Below, in pieces: positions 26,628 through 34,966 of a stretch of 64,000 bases of DNA. The stretch spans positions 53,100 to 117,099 of the forward strand of contig JAJFGG010000009.1 of NCBI GenBank assembly GCA_021776235.1, read 5' to 3'. Within the stretch, counting starts at the first letter, position 1. Each line of letters begins with the position of its first letter. The notes beneath the pieces were generated by a model, which was not told where the DNA came from, made no database searches, and saw only the letters and a list, made by a program, of their open reading frames with translations. This DNA is from Alphaproteobacteria bacterium (GTDB taxonomy: Bacteria; Pseudomonadota; Alphaproteobacteria; GCA-2731375). Made by a program: the position numbers and the translations under genes.

Positions 26628-28757
26628 ATGATCAGGGTCGCGTTTGATATCGGCGGCACCTTCACGGACTTTGTCCTGCATGACGATGGCGGGGGCGGCA
26701 GCCGCGTTGAGGTCGGCGCCGCCAGCTATTTCCTGAAAGTGCCCAGCACCCCCCAGGATCCGGGCCAGGCGGTCATGGCCGGCCTGGAAAGCCTGTTCGC
26801 CCTGGCGGGCATCGAGGCCGGCATGATCGACAGCGTCCTGCACGCCACGACCGTCGCCACCAACGCTGTGCTCGAGCGCAAGGGCGCCGCCACCGGCCTG
26901 ATCACCACCGAAGGTTTTCGCGATGTACTGATTATTGGCCGGCAGAAGCGTTACGAAACCTATGACCTTTATATCGACAAGCCGGAACCTCTGGTACCCC
27001 GCCGCCATATCGTGGAGGTGGTAGAACGAATTGGCTTTGATGGCACGGTCGTAACGCCGTTGGATGAGGCATCCGCGGATCGGGCCATCGATGCATTGCG
27101 CGCGGCGGGCCTGCGGACGGTGGCGGTATCACTGCTGCATGCCTATGCCAACCCGGCCCATGAACGGGCGATCCGGGCGCGCATCCAGGCGCGGGCGCCG
27201 GAGTTGTCGGTCTCTCTTTCATCGGAGGTCGCGCCCAAAATCCGCGAATACGAACGAACCAACACTACCGTCGCCAACGCCTATATAAGGCCCATCGTCG
27301 CGCACTACATCAGCCAACTGGAAGATGCCCTGCGGCAACAAGGTTTCGCCCGCGAACTGTTCGTCATGCAATCCAGCGGCGGTCTGGTTTCGCCCGGCAT
27401 CGCCAAGGCGTATCCGGTCAGGATCATCGAATCCGGACCTGCCGCCGGGGTGCTGATGGGCGGCATTGTCGGCAAAAGCGAAGGCCGAGAACATGTCATC
27501 ACGTTTGATATGGGCGGCACCACCGCCAAACTGGGCGCGGTCGACGGCGGCACGCCGGCCATCATGCCAACCTTCGAGATCGACCATGTGCGCTATAAAA
27601 AGGGCAGCGGCCTGCCCATCAACGCACCAGCCGTGGAATTACTGGAAATCGGGGCGGGGGGCGGCAGCATCGCACGGTTGGAAATGGGCATGATCACCGT
27701 CGGCCCGGATAGTGCCGGCGCCGATCCCGGCCCGATCTGCTATGGCCGCGGCGGCACCCTGGCGACTATCACCGATGCCAATGTGGTGCTGGGTTATATC
27801 GATCCAACCTGGTTCAATGCCGGGACCATGGAGCTGGACAAGGATGCCGCCGCCCGGGGCATCATGGAGCAGATTGGCGAGCCCCTGGACCTGGATCTGG
27901 GCGCCGCGGCCTGGGGTATCCATCTGGTCGCCACCATGAACATGGAGAACGCCCTGCGCATCGTGTCGGTGGAGCAGGGCCGCGATCCCCGGCGCTATGC
28001 CATGATCGCATTCGGCGGCGCTGGCCCCTTGCATGCCGCGCGTCTGGCCCGCGCGGTGGGAATTCCATCCGTCATAGTGCCCTATGGCGCGGGCGTAGGA
28101 TCGGCCATCGGGTTGTTGCAGGCGGCCCCCCGGATCGACGTTTCAACCACCAGGGTTATGCGATTGGACCAGGACAGCGGCCCCGCGATTGCATCGCTTT
28201 ACAGTGAACTGGAGGCGCGGGCGCGAAAGGATATAGAACAATTCGGCGTTGCCGCAGCACCGCGCTGGTCCCGTTACGGCTATATGCGCTATGCGGGCCA
28301 GGGCTTCGAAGTTCAGGTCGATCTGCCCGACGGCGCCATCGGTGACGATTTCGGGGCCCGCGCCATCACCGCCTTCAATGAAGCCTATCTGAAAAAGCAT
28401 AAATTTCTGGACCCCGAGGCCCGCATCGAGGCGGTGGATTGGACCCTGGTGGCGACCTTGCCCAGCGGCCATGAAGACGCACCCATGGCACGCGGCCCAA
28501 TTTCGACCATGGCATCGGGCCTGGCATCGGACCGGTCGGGCCGGGACAGCACCCGGCCGGCCTGGTTTCCGGAAGCAGGCGGTTATGTGGAGACCCGGAT
28601 CATCGACCGCCAGGCCCTGGCCGGTGACACGGAGGTTACCGGTCCGGCAATCGTCGAAGACCCGGACAGTACGACTGTGGTATTACCGGGCGATGTGGCG
28701 CGGATCAGCGCGGCCGGACACCTGATCATTGAGGTCGCACAGGAGAACAGGGCATGA
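26628..28757 (+). CDS. hyuA: hydantoinase/oxoprolinase family protein, HyuA-type subunit
   Basis: The 709-residue protein starts with the phosphate-binding loop VAFDIGGTFTDFVLHD and has a second ASKHA-type loop, FDMGGTTAKLGAVDGG, near residue 290. It also has GAGGGSIARL and ADPGPICYGRGG, conserved in N-methylhydantoinase A, acetone carboxylase beta and 5-oxoprolinase. With the B subunit it forms an ATP-dependent ring-opening amidase or carboxylase. It overlaps the HyuB gene by four bases (ATGA). The gene symbol denotes the family; the actual ring substrate is not known. Confidence 0.87.
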   Translation: MIRVAFDIGGTFTDFVLHDDGGGGSRVEVGAASYFLKVPSTPQDPGQAVMAGLESLFALAGIEAGMIDSVLHATTVATNAVLERKGAATGLITTEGFRDVLIIGRQKRYETYDLYIDKPEPLVPRRHIVEVVERIGFDGTVVTPLDEASADRAIDALRAAGLRTVAVSLLHAYANPAHERAIRARIQARAPELSVSLSSEVAPKIREYERTNTTVANAYIRPIVAHYISQLEDALRQQGFARELFVMQSSGGLVSPGIAKAYPVRIIESGPAAGVLMGGIVGKSEGREHVITFDMGGTTAKLGAVDGGTPAIMPTFEIDHVRYKKGSGLPINAPAVELLEIGAGGGSIARLEMGMITVGPDSAGADPGPICYGRGGTLATITDANVVLGYIDPTWFNAGTMELDKDAAARGIMEQIGEPLDLDLGAAAWGIHLVATMNMENALRIVSVEQGRDPRRYAMIAFGGAGPLHAARLARAVGIPSVIVPYGAGVGSAIGLLQAAPRIDVSTTRVMRLDQDSGPAIASLYSELEARARKDIEQFGVAAAPRWSRYGYMRYAGQGFEVQVDLPDGAIGDDFGARAITAFNEAYLKKHKFLDPEARIEAVDWTLVATLPSGHEDAPMARGPISTMASGLASDRSGRDSTRPAWFPEAGGYVETRIIDRQALAGDTEVTGPAIVEDPDSTTVVLPGDVARISAAGHLIIEVAQENRA

Positions 28758-30469
28758 CCGAACGATCCTCCAAGGCATCGACCGGCCGATCCAGCGAAAC
28801 GTCCGTCGATCCGATCACCCTGACGGTGATCTGGAATACCCTGATGTCGATCGCCGAGGAATTGGGGACGACCCTGCGCAATACCGCTTTTTCCGAAGGG
28901 GTGCGCGAGGGCGACGACTTCGCCACAGCTCTGTTCGACAGCAATGGGCGCTTGATCGCACAAGGGAACTTCAGCCCCGGGCATCTGGGCTCCATGCCCG
29001 CCTGCGCCAAGCACGCGATCGAATATTTTCCGGCGGAAACCCTCAGGCCCGGCGATTCGATCCTGTTGAATGACAGCTTCATGTGTTCCGGGCATTTCCC
29101 CGATTGCTTTCAGGTCATGCCCGTCTTCCTGGACGGCGGCCTGATCGGCTATGTCGCCTGTTCCGCCCATCAGGTCGATATGGGCGGCGCGGCGCCGGGT
29201 TCGCAAAAGGTCCATGGCGTCACCGAATCCTTTCAGGAAGGCCTGCGTATCCTGCCGGTTCGCTTTGTGCGCAATGGCGAAATCGACGAGGACATCCTGC
29301 GTCTGATACTGGGCAACGTACGCATGCCGGACAAGGTGCGGGGCGATCTGCTGGCCCAGCATACAGCCAATTTGAGCGCCGCCAGCCGCCTCCAGCAGCT
29401 GTTCCGCGACCACGGGGCAGACACTGTTGCACAGGCCTACGATATTATCCTTGACCGCTCGGAGCTGGCCATGCGCACGGCCCTGGCGGCGGTGCCGGCG
29501 GGAACCTACAGTTTCGAAGACTATCTGGACGACTACGGCCCGGATACCGAGCCAATCAAGATGGCGGTAGATATCACCTTCGACGGCATTGGCGCGGTGG
29601 AAGTTGATTTCTCGCGCTCTTCGGATGCCGTGCCCGCGGCCATCAATTCCTACATCAACTATACCCGGGCCTATGCGATTTTTGCCATCAAGGTGTTTTG
29701 TGATGCGCTGCAACCCCAGACCGAAGGCAACATGCGGCCCATCACCGTGACAGCGCGGGAAGGCTCGTTCTTTAACCCAAGATTTCCCGCACCTTCCGGC
29801 GGGCGGGCGGTTCTGCAGGTGCGGATTTTTGATGCCATAAACGGCGCCATTGCCCAGGCCCTGCCGCACCGGGCCATGGGTGCCTTTTCCCATTGGTCCA
29901 ATCCGAACATCGGCGGCATCGATGACCGCACTGGCCGGCCTTTCGTCATGTACGACCTCTCTCTGGCCGGGTACGGCGGCCGCCAGGGCAAGGATGGCAC
30001 GGAAGCCCTGAGCCCGGTGATGAACTGTTCCAACATCCCGGTCGAGGTGCATGAGACCCATAATCCAATCCGGGTGCACCGATTGGAGTTTATTCCGGAT
30101 ACCGGCGGGGCCGGGAAATGGCGCGGCGGCTGCGGCTTGCGTAAGGACATCGAATTGCTGAATTCCACTGCCGTGCTATCGCATCTGGGTGACCGGCACC
30201 GCTTTCAGCCCTATGGCCTGTTCGGCGGGCAGCCCGGCGCGTTGGGCGAAACCCTGCTCAATCCTGCCGGCAACGCGCAGCCTCTGCATTCCAAAGGCAT
30301 GTATGACCTGAAACAGGGCGACATCGTAAGCTTCCGGCTGTCAGGCGCGGGCGGTTTTGGACCGGTCGGGGAAAGAGACCCCGACGCCGTCGCAGAGGAT
30401 CTGACCGATGGCTATATCAGCGTGGCAGGCGCCAGAGAAGATTACGGTTGGGAGCCGGGCCCTGACTGA
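28754..30469 (+). CDS. hyuB: hydantoinase/oxoprolinase family protein, HyuB-type subunit
   Basis: The 571-residue protein contains ITLTVIWNTLMSIAEELG and REGDDFATALFDSNGRLIAQ near the N terminus and HQVDMGGAAPG further on, all typical of hydantoinase B. It starts inside the last codon of HyuA and pairs with it as the second subunit. The late segment RVHRLEFIPDTGGAGKWRGG is the family's C-terminal core. Acetone-carboxylase, N-methylhydantoinase and oxoprolinase activities all occur in this family, and no gamma subunit of acetone carboxylase is seen here. Confidence 0.87.
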   Translation: MTERSSKASTGRSSETSVDPITLTVIWNTLMSIAEELGTTLRNTAFSEGVREGDDFATALFDSNGRLIAQGNFSPGHLGSMPACAKHAIEYFPAETLRPGDSILLNDSFMCSGHFPDCFQVMPVFLDGGLIGYVACSAHQVDMGGAAPGSQKVHGVTESFQEGLRILPVRFVRNGEIDEDILRLILGNVRMPDKVRGDLLAQHTANLSAASRLQQLFRDHGADTVAQAYDIILDRSELAMRTALAAVPAGTYSFEDYLDDYGPDTEPIKMAVDITFDGIGAVEVDFSRSSDAVPAAINSYINYTRAYAIFAIKVFCDALQPQTEGNMRPITVTAREGSFFNPRFPAPSGGRAVLQVRIFDAINGAIAQALPHRAMGAFSHWSNPNIGGIDDRTGRPFVMYDLSLAGYGGRQGKDGTEALSPVMNCSNIPVEVHETHNPIRVHRLEFIPDTGGAGKWRGGCGLRKDIELLNSTAVLSHLGDRHRFQPYGLFGGQPGALGETLLNPAGNAQPLHSKGMYDLKQGDIVSFRLSGAGGFGPVGERDPDAVAEDLTDGYISVAGAREDYGWEPGPD

Positions 30470-31361
30470 GAGCCGCAAGAAATTCTCAATCGCAACGCTG
30501 AGCACGGCCCAGCGGCAAGCCCTTTTGGCCCGTTGCAACTGGCGCGGGGCGCTGCAATTGGCGGGCCATGCGGGGCTGGTCCTGATCATCGGCGGATTGA
30601 TCCAGGCCCGGATTCCCTATTGGCCCCTGCTGCTGCTGCCCCAGGGCATATTGGTGATGTTCCTGTTTTGCGGTATGCACGAGAGCATTCACCGAACCGC
30701 CTTTCGCACCAAATGGTGCAACGATGTGGTCGCCACGGTCTGCGGCTGGCTGGTCGCGTTGCCGGCCATCTGGTTCGGCCATTTCCATATCCATCATCAC
30801 CGCTTTACCAACGATCCCGCCCGGGACCCGGAGCTGGCCGCGGCCAAGCCCGGCAGCCGCGCGGTATATCTATTGCATCTGACCGGCCTGCCCACCTGGT
30901 GGTCCCGCATACGCCTCCTGGCCGGCAATGCCCTGGGCCGAAACAGGGACGGCTTTGTCCCGGACAAGGCCCGGGCGGCGGTGGCGGCGGAAGCACGCTG
31001 GTTCCTGGCGCTCTACGCTATCGCCCTGATCGGCTCCCTGGCCATGGCCAGCGATCTGTTGCTGTGGACCTGGGTCGTTCCCGCCCTGATCGGCCAGCCG
31101 TTCCTGCGCGCCTATCTACTGGCTGAGCATACCGGTTGTGCCGAAGTGGCCGATATGTTTGCGAATACCCGCACCACATACACCTCTGCCGTGGTGCGCT
31201 TCATCGCCTGGAATATGCCCTATCATGTTGAGCATCACGCGCTGCCGGCAGTGCCGTTTCACAAACTGCCGGAATTCCACCGCCACACACGGCCCTACCT
31301 GCGGGTCACTGAATCTGGTTACCTCAACGTGCACCGAAAATTATGGGCCGCATTGGACTGA
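30408..31361 (+). CDS. membrane fatty acid desaturase-family di-iron enzyme
   Basis: The 317-residue membrane protein has the three histidine boxes of the desaturase/hydroxylase superfamily: HESIH (residues 91-95), HFHIHHH (about 125-131) and NMPYHVEHH near the C terminus. Hydrophobic segments flank them. It would use a di-iron centre and O2 to desaturate or hydroxylate a lipid-like substrate, or act as a ketolase or hydroxylase. The ATG chosen overlaps hyuB by 62 bases in another frame, which is unusual; a later start at a non-ATG codon would reduce this. Placement suggests it belongs to the same transcript as HyuAB. Confidence 0.82.
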   Translation: MAISAWQAPEKITVGSRALTESRKKFSIATLSTAQRQALLARCNWRGALQLAGHAGLVLIIGGLIQARIPYWPLLLLPQGILVMFLFCGMHESIHRTAFRTKWCNDVVATVCGWLVALPAIWFGHFHIHHHRFTNDPARDPELAAAKPGSRAVYLLHLTGLPTWWSRIRLLAGNALGRNRDGFVPDKARAAVAAEARWFLALYAIALIGSLAMASDLLLWTWVVPALIGQPFLRAYLLAEHTGCAEVADMFANTRTTYTSAVVRFIAWNMPYHVEHHALPAVPFHKLPEFHRHTRPYLRVTESGYLNVHRKLWAALD

Positions 31362-31372
31362 CGGAGATCGGG

Positions 31373-32131
31373 CTAACGGAAATCGAATCCCAGTTGTTTC
31401 AGCTGCTGACGCAGGTTGTCGCGTAGCTGGGGTGAGAATTTCTTGTCCATGTCGTGGGTCCAGGAATCCGCCGTCGTCGGTTTGCCTATCCCGCCATAAT
31501 GCTTGGCCAGGGCCGCGTCATAGTCGTCCAAAGTTTGGTCCAGGTCACGGTTGTCCCGCAAGGCGCCATAGCGTTCGTGGTGAACCATCGTGGAAAAATC
31601 CATGCGTGGTTTTTGCGGCGGCGCTTCATCGGGCCAGCCCAGACACATACCGAATACACAATAGACCAGGGGCGGCAGGCCCAACAGGCGCGCCGCCACC
31701 ACTGCATCGTTGCGCACGGCTCCAATCATGACGCCTTTCAGGCCAACGGACTCGGCGGCCAGATAGGCCGACATGCCGACCAGCGATGCATCGATCGACG
31801 AGACCAGGCCAATCTCCATATTATTATCCACGATGGTACCGCCCTGCCTGGCCATGGCGTTCTCGATGCGGGTCAGATCGGCGCAAAAAGCCAGAAAGAC
31901 CGGCGCTTCAACCACGTGCTTTTGACCGCCCGTCAGCACTGCCAACTGTTCCCGGATCGTCGGGTCGTGAACCACGATCACACTGTAGGACTGGATGTTG
32001 GAAGAGGTCGGTGCGCGGAAGGCGGCATCGAGCACTTCGTTGATCAGATCCTCGGGCACCGGATCGGACTTGAACTTTCTGACGCTGACACGGTTGTTCA
32101 GCAGGGCAATGGTCTCGCTGGAGTAATTCAC
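31373..32131 (-). CDS. nitroreductase family FMN oxidoreductase (NfsA/FRP type)
   Basis: The 252-residue protein begins with TIALLNNRVSVRKF and has RAPTSSNIQSYSVIVV, the FMN-binding region of nitroreductases, and VYCVFGMCLGWPDE, which is characteristic of the NfsA/flavin-reductase P subgroup. It could reduce nitro compounds or quinones, or supply reduced FMN to the LLM monooxygenases elsewhere in the window. It converges with the desaturase gene and follows the aminotransferase gene on the minus strand by 48 bases. Confidence 0.87.
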   Translation of the reverse strand: MNYSSETIALLNNRVSVRKFKSDPVPEDLINEVLDAAFRAPTSSNIQSYSVIVVHDPTIREQLAVLTGGQKHVVEAPVFLAFCADLTRIENAMARQGGTIVDNNMEIGLVSSIDASLVGMSAYLAAESVGLKGVMIGAVRNDAVVAARLLGLPPLVYCVFGMCLGWPDEAPPQKPRMDFSTMVHHERYGALRDNRDLDQTLDDYDAALAKHYGGIGKPTTADSWTHDMDKKFSPQLRDNLRQQLKQLGFDFR

Positions 32132-32179
32132 GGCTATGGAGTCTCACATTATTTCAAGGCTGGGGTTCAGAACTGGGTT

Positions 32180-33460
32180 TCAGAGTGATTTGATGGCGGT
32201 GGCGAATGCGTCGAGGGCTTTCGCCACGTCGCTCTCGTCATGGGCCAGGGAGACATAAAACTTGCTGTGCCCCTTCAACACGCCGCCTTGCCGCAGCGCG
32301 GCATTGAAGCGCTGGGTCCGTTCCCGGTCGCTGCCCTGCATGCCGCGATAATCCCTGATGTCGCCGTCCGTGAAGAAAACGTCGAATAATGGCGGTTCGC
32401 CGATCACCTGGGCTGGAATGCCGGCCGCCTGCAATTGGCCATCCAGTCCCTGCATGAGTTTTCTGCCCGTGGCGAAAATCGTTTCGTAGGCGCCGGGACG
32501 CTTGAGAATTTCCAGGGTCGCCAGACCGGCGGCGGCGGCCACCGGATTGCCACTCAAAGTGCCGATTTGCGGCATGAAGCTGTCATCCGCAACTGCGTTA
32601 CGGTCAAAGTGCGCCATGATATCCGCCCGGCCCGCGATGGCGGCCAGGGGAAAGCCGCCGCCGATTACCTTGCCCATGGCGCATAGATCAGGCGTTACGC
32701 CGTAATAGGCCTGGGCGCCGCCGTAGGCGAAGCGGAAGCCGGTCACCACCTCGTCAAAAATCAGGGGGATTTTGTATTCAGTGGCCAGCTTCCGCAGGGC
32801 CTCCAGAAAACCCGGTTGGGGCGGCAACAGCCGCTGGAAGGGCTCGACGATGATGCCGCCTAACTCGTCGTGATGTTCCTTGACCAGGCTGGCCGCGGTC
32901 TCGGCATCGTTGAATGGTGCGATCAGGACCTCATCGCGTACCCTCTGCGGGATGCCGGCCGAATCCGGTATCGCCTGGGGAAAGTTGCCTGGCCGTTTAG
33001 GCGCCATGCTCATCAAGGCGTGATCGCTCATGCCGTGAAAGCCGCCCTCGAACTTCAGGATTTTATCGCGCCGGCGGTGGGCCCGGGCCAGGCGCATGGC
33101 ATAGAAGTTCGCTTCGGAACCGGTCGAGACAAAGCGGACCTTGTCGGCGCAGGCGACGGCATCCACAATTTCCGCCGCCAGACGAATGCCCGCTTCATTG
33201 TTGGCGAAGAACGTGGTGCCGCGAAGCACCTGTTCCTGGACCGCCGCCAGCACTTCGCCATTGCCATGGCCAATAAGCATGGGACCGGCGCCGAGCAGGA
33301 AATCCACGTATTCGTTGCCGCTGACATCCCAGACCCGCCCGCCGCGGCCCTCCTTGATGATGACGTCGGGCGCCGGATTGCCAAAATTTCCCGCCGGCAG
33401 GACCTGATTGGCCAGTTCCACCAGGGCCTGTTCGCCTTCGCTGCGTTGCAGATTGCTCAT
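32180..33460 (-). CDS. class III aminotransferase, glutamate-1-semialdehyde aminomutase type
   Basis: The 426-residue protein matches the GSA-aminomutase branch: VSTGSEANFYAMRLAR, FEGGFHGMSDHAL, LIFDEVVTGFR and the PLP lysine Lys264 in AMGKVIGGGFPLA. GAGGAG precedes the chosen ATG. The context is catabolic, with no other haem biosynthesis gene, so this is more likely a GSA-like aminotransferase than HemL itself. The following nitroreductase gene is close enough to be co-transcribed. Confidence 0.85.
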   Translation of the reverse strand: MSNLQRSEGEQALVELANQVLPAGNFGNPAPDVIIKEGRGGRVWDVSGNEYVDFLLGAGPMLIGHGNGEVLAAVQEQVLRGTTFFANNEAGIRLAAEIVDAVACADKVRFVSTGSEANFYAMRLARAHRRRDKILKFEGGFHGMSDHALMSMAPKRPGNFPQAIPDSAGIPQRVRDEVLIAPFNDAETAASLVKEHHDELGGIIVEPFQRLLPPQPGFLEALRKLATEYKIPLIFDEVVTGFRFAYGGAQAYYGVTPDLCAMGKVIGGGFPLAAIAGRADIMAHFDRNAVADDSFMPQIGTLSGNPVAAAAGLATLEILKRPGAYETIFATGRKLMQGLDGQLQAAGIPAQVIGEPPLFDVFFTDGDIRDYRGMQGSDRERTQRFNAALRQGGVLKGHSKFYVSLAHDESDVAKALDAFATAIKSL

Positions 33461-33569
33461 ATTTCGTCTCCTCACCGACAAGTATAGAACGTGCCTGTTC
33501 GGTCAAGACAGACACCGACTACATTTAATGTAAACCATGCGCCATGGCGACGCCGCTACGGCCACCAAT

Positions 33570-34451
33570 TCAAAGCGGTTTGGCGATCCGAGCAGCGCGA
33601 GAACCTAGCCAAGCATTTAGCACAATTGCCGCGATCACCAAGGCCCCGCCGAAAAAGGTCAACCGGGGTGGCTGCTCATTTAACACCCACCATATCCACA
33701 ACGGGCCCAGCACGGTTTCCAACAACATGATGAGACTGACCTCGGGCGCGGAAATCAACTTGGGCCCAAATGTTATCAGGCCCATCGCCACGGGGATCAC
33801 GACCGCACCGTTGATGAAAAGAAATGTCATATCGGTTATCGATACAGCGCCTGGAGACGCACCCATAAACAGCGCAAAAACTGCCGCTAATAGTGAACCA
33901 AAGGCAATGGCCGCGAGGGAATTAATCTTCGGATTGAAACTGATTGAAATGAGCGTACCGGCCATGAATAGAGCGCATAATACGGCGATTACATCGCCCA
34001 GAATACTGCCGCCGCCAAACCGCCCCCAGAACACAATAATTATGCCGGCCATTGCAAGCGATATGGTTAACCAGGTTCTCGCCAATAGATTTTTCCGCGT
34101 CAGAATGACGGACAGAACAGCGGCGATGAACGGCGTCGAGGCGAGGATGACAAGGGTATTGGCCGCGACGGTATGTGTAATGGAGAAAATGAAACAGGCA
34201 TTGCTGGCGGCAAACAGCACGGCGCAAAAAAGGCCGTTTCTGAACAATCCCTTCAGGGCCGGCATCGGGCTGCGTTTTTCGATAAAAGAATTTATGGCGA
34301 CAAGGATTACAGCAGAAAATGAGCTGCGCCAGAACATCACCGTCCAATGGTCTGTTTCAACAAGGCGCACCAATAGAGCGTCCGGGGTCAGAAATATAAC
34401 GCCAATTCCAGTCAATAAAAGGCCGCGTTGGTGGGAGTTAAGTCCGTTCAT
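33570..34451 (-). CDS. EamA/DMT family transporter
   Basis: The 293-residue integral membrane protein has about ten hydrophobic segments in two EamA repeats; the second repeat begins near GGGSILGDVIAVLCALFMAG. Members export metabolites or amino acids. The start is uncertain: the ATG at 34451 sits just before the first helix, whereas an upstream ATG at 34511 would add 20 polar residues; neither has a good ribosome binding site. The gene is noticeably AT-richer than its neighbours, as is the small gene next to it, hinting at recent acquisition. Confidence 0.83.
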   Translation of the reverse strand: MNGLNSHQRGLLLTGIGVIFLTPDALLVRLVETDHWTVMFWRSSFSAVILVAINSFIEKRSPMPALKGLFRNGLFCAVLFAASNACFIFSITHTVAANTLVILASTPFIAAVLSVILTRKNLLARTWLTISLAMAGIIIVFWGRFGGGSILGDVIAVLCALFMAGTLISISFNPKINSLAAIAFGSLLAAVFALFMGASPGAVSITDMTFLFINGAVVIPVAMGLITFGPKLISAPEVSLIMLLETVLGPLWIWWVLNEQPPRLTFFGGALVIAAIVLNAWLGSRAARIAKPL

Positions 34452-34741
34452 GGTTTCAGCGGTGTCTTTTTGGTAATGTTGTACGAAGCGACAATGATGC
34501 TGACTTGTCATTGTTTTTTCTAGTTATTTTCGTCTCCGACGCTAATCTCATCATGGAAATAGGGTAACCGATCACAGCAATGGCAAAGATGACCGCCAGG
34601 CTACCCTGAGGCCCGTCAGAGATGAGGTGGAATGTACCCGGCGGCGTCGATGCAAGCCATCCGCGCCAGATACGTGGCCGAATGGCAACTTCCGCCATCT
34701 TACCGTATTTTGTTCCTATGACGCTTTATCAGGAAAATATC

Positions 34742-34927
34742 ATGAAAACTCTTAAATGCGATCTATGCGATCATGAAGCTCAAGGTGAAACATTCGAACA
34801 ATGGATGGAGGCACTTAAACCTCATTATGGTGAGGCACATGCTGATGTCATGAAAGACTCTAATAAGACTAAGGAGGACATGGAGAACTGGATGGCTGAG
34901 AACAAGGCCAAGTTTGACGCTGCCTAA
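34742..34927 (+). CDS. small acidic protein with a CxxC zinc-finger-like N terminus
   Basis: The 61-residue protein begins MKTLKCDLCDHEAQG, a single CxxC knuckle, and continues with an acidic helical stretch rich in Glu, Lys and Met (EDMENWMAENKAKFDAA). AGGAAAATATC precedes the ATG. Similar small proteins are annotated as uncharacterised or DUF1059-like in other bacteria, but I cannot assign it with certainty. A second Cys pair is absent, so metal binding would need a dimer or the His residues downstream. Base composition is AT-rich for the window. Confidence 0.6.
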   Translation: MKTLKCDLCDHEAQGETFEQWMEALKPHYGEAHADVMKDSNKTKEDMENWMAENKAKFDAA

Positions 34928-34966
34928 AACGTACGCAATATCAATGTTCCTTGATATTGACCTGTT

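Noticed and set aside
28583..30079. Minus-strand open frame of 498 codons
   Set aside because: It is antisense to hyuB and the end of hyuA; the composition is that of a shadow frame and there is no start signal.
32180..33460. HemL of tetrapyrrole synthesis
   Set aside because: It is of GSA-aminomutase type but has no haem-related neighbours; a catabolic aminotransferase of the same branch is more likely.
34456..34698. Minus-strand open frame with a hydrophobic stretch, upstream of the DMT gene
   Set aside because: It has one plausible membrane segment, but there is no ribosome binding site and no family resemblance, and it overlaps the promoter region of two genes. Not reported as a gene.
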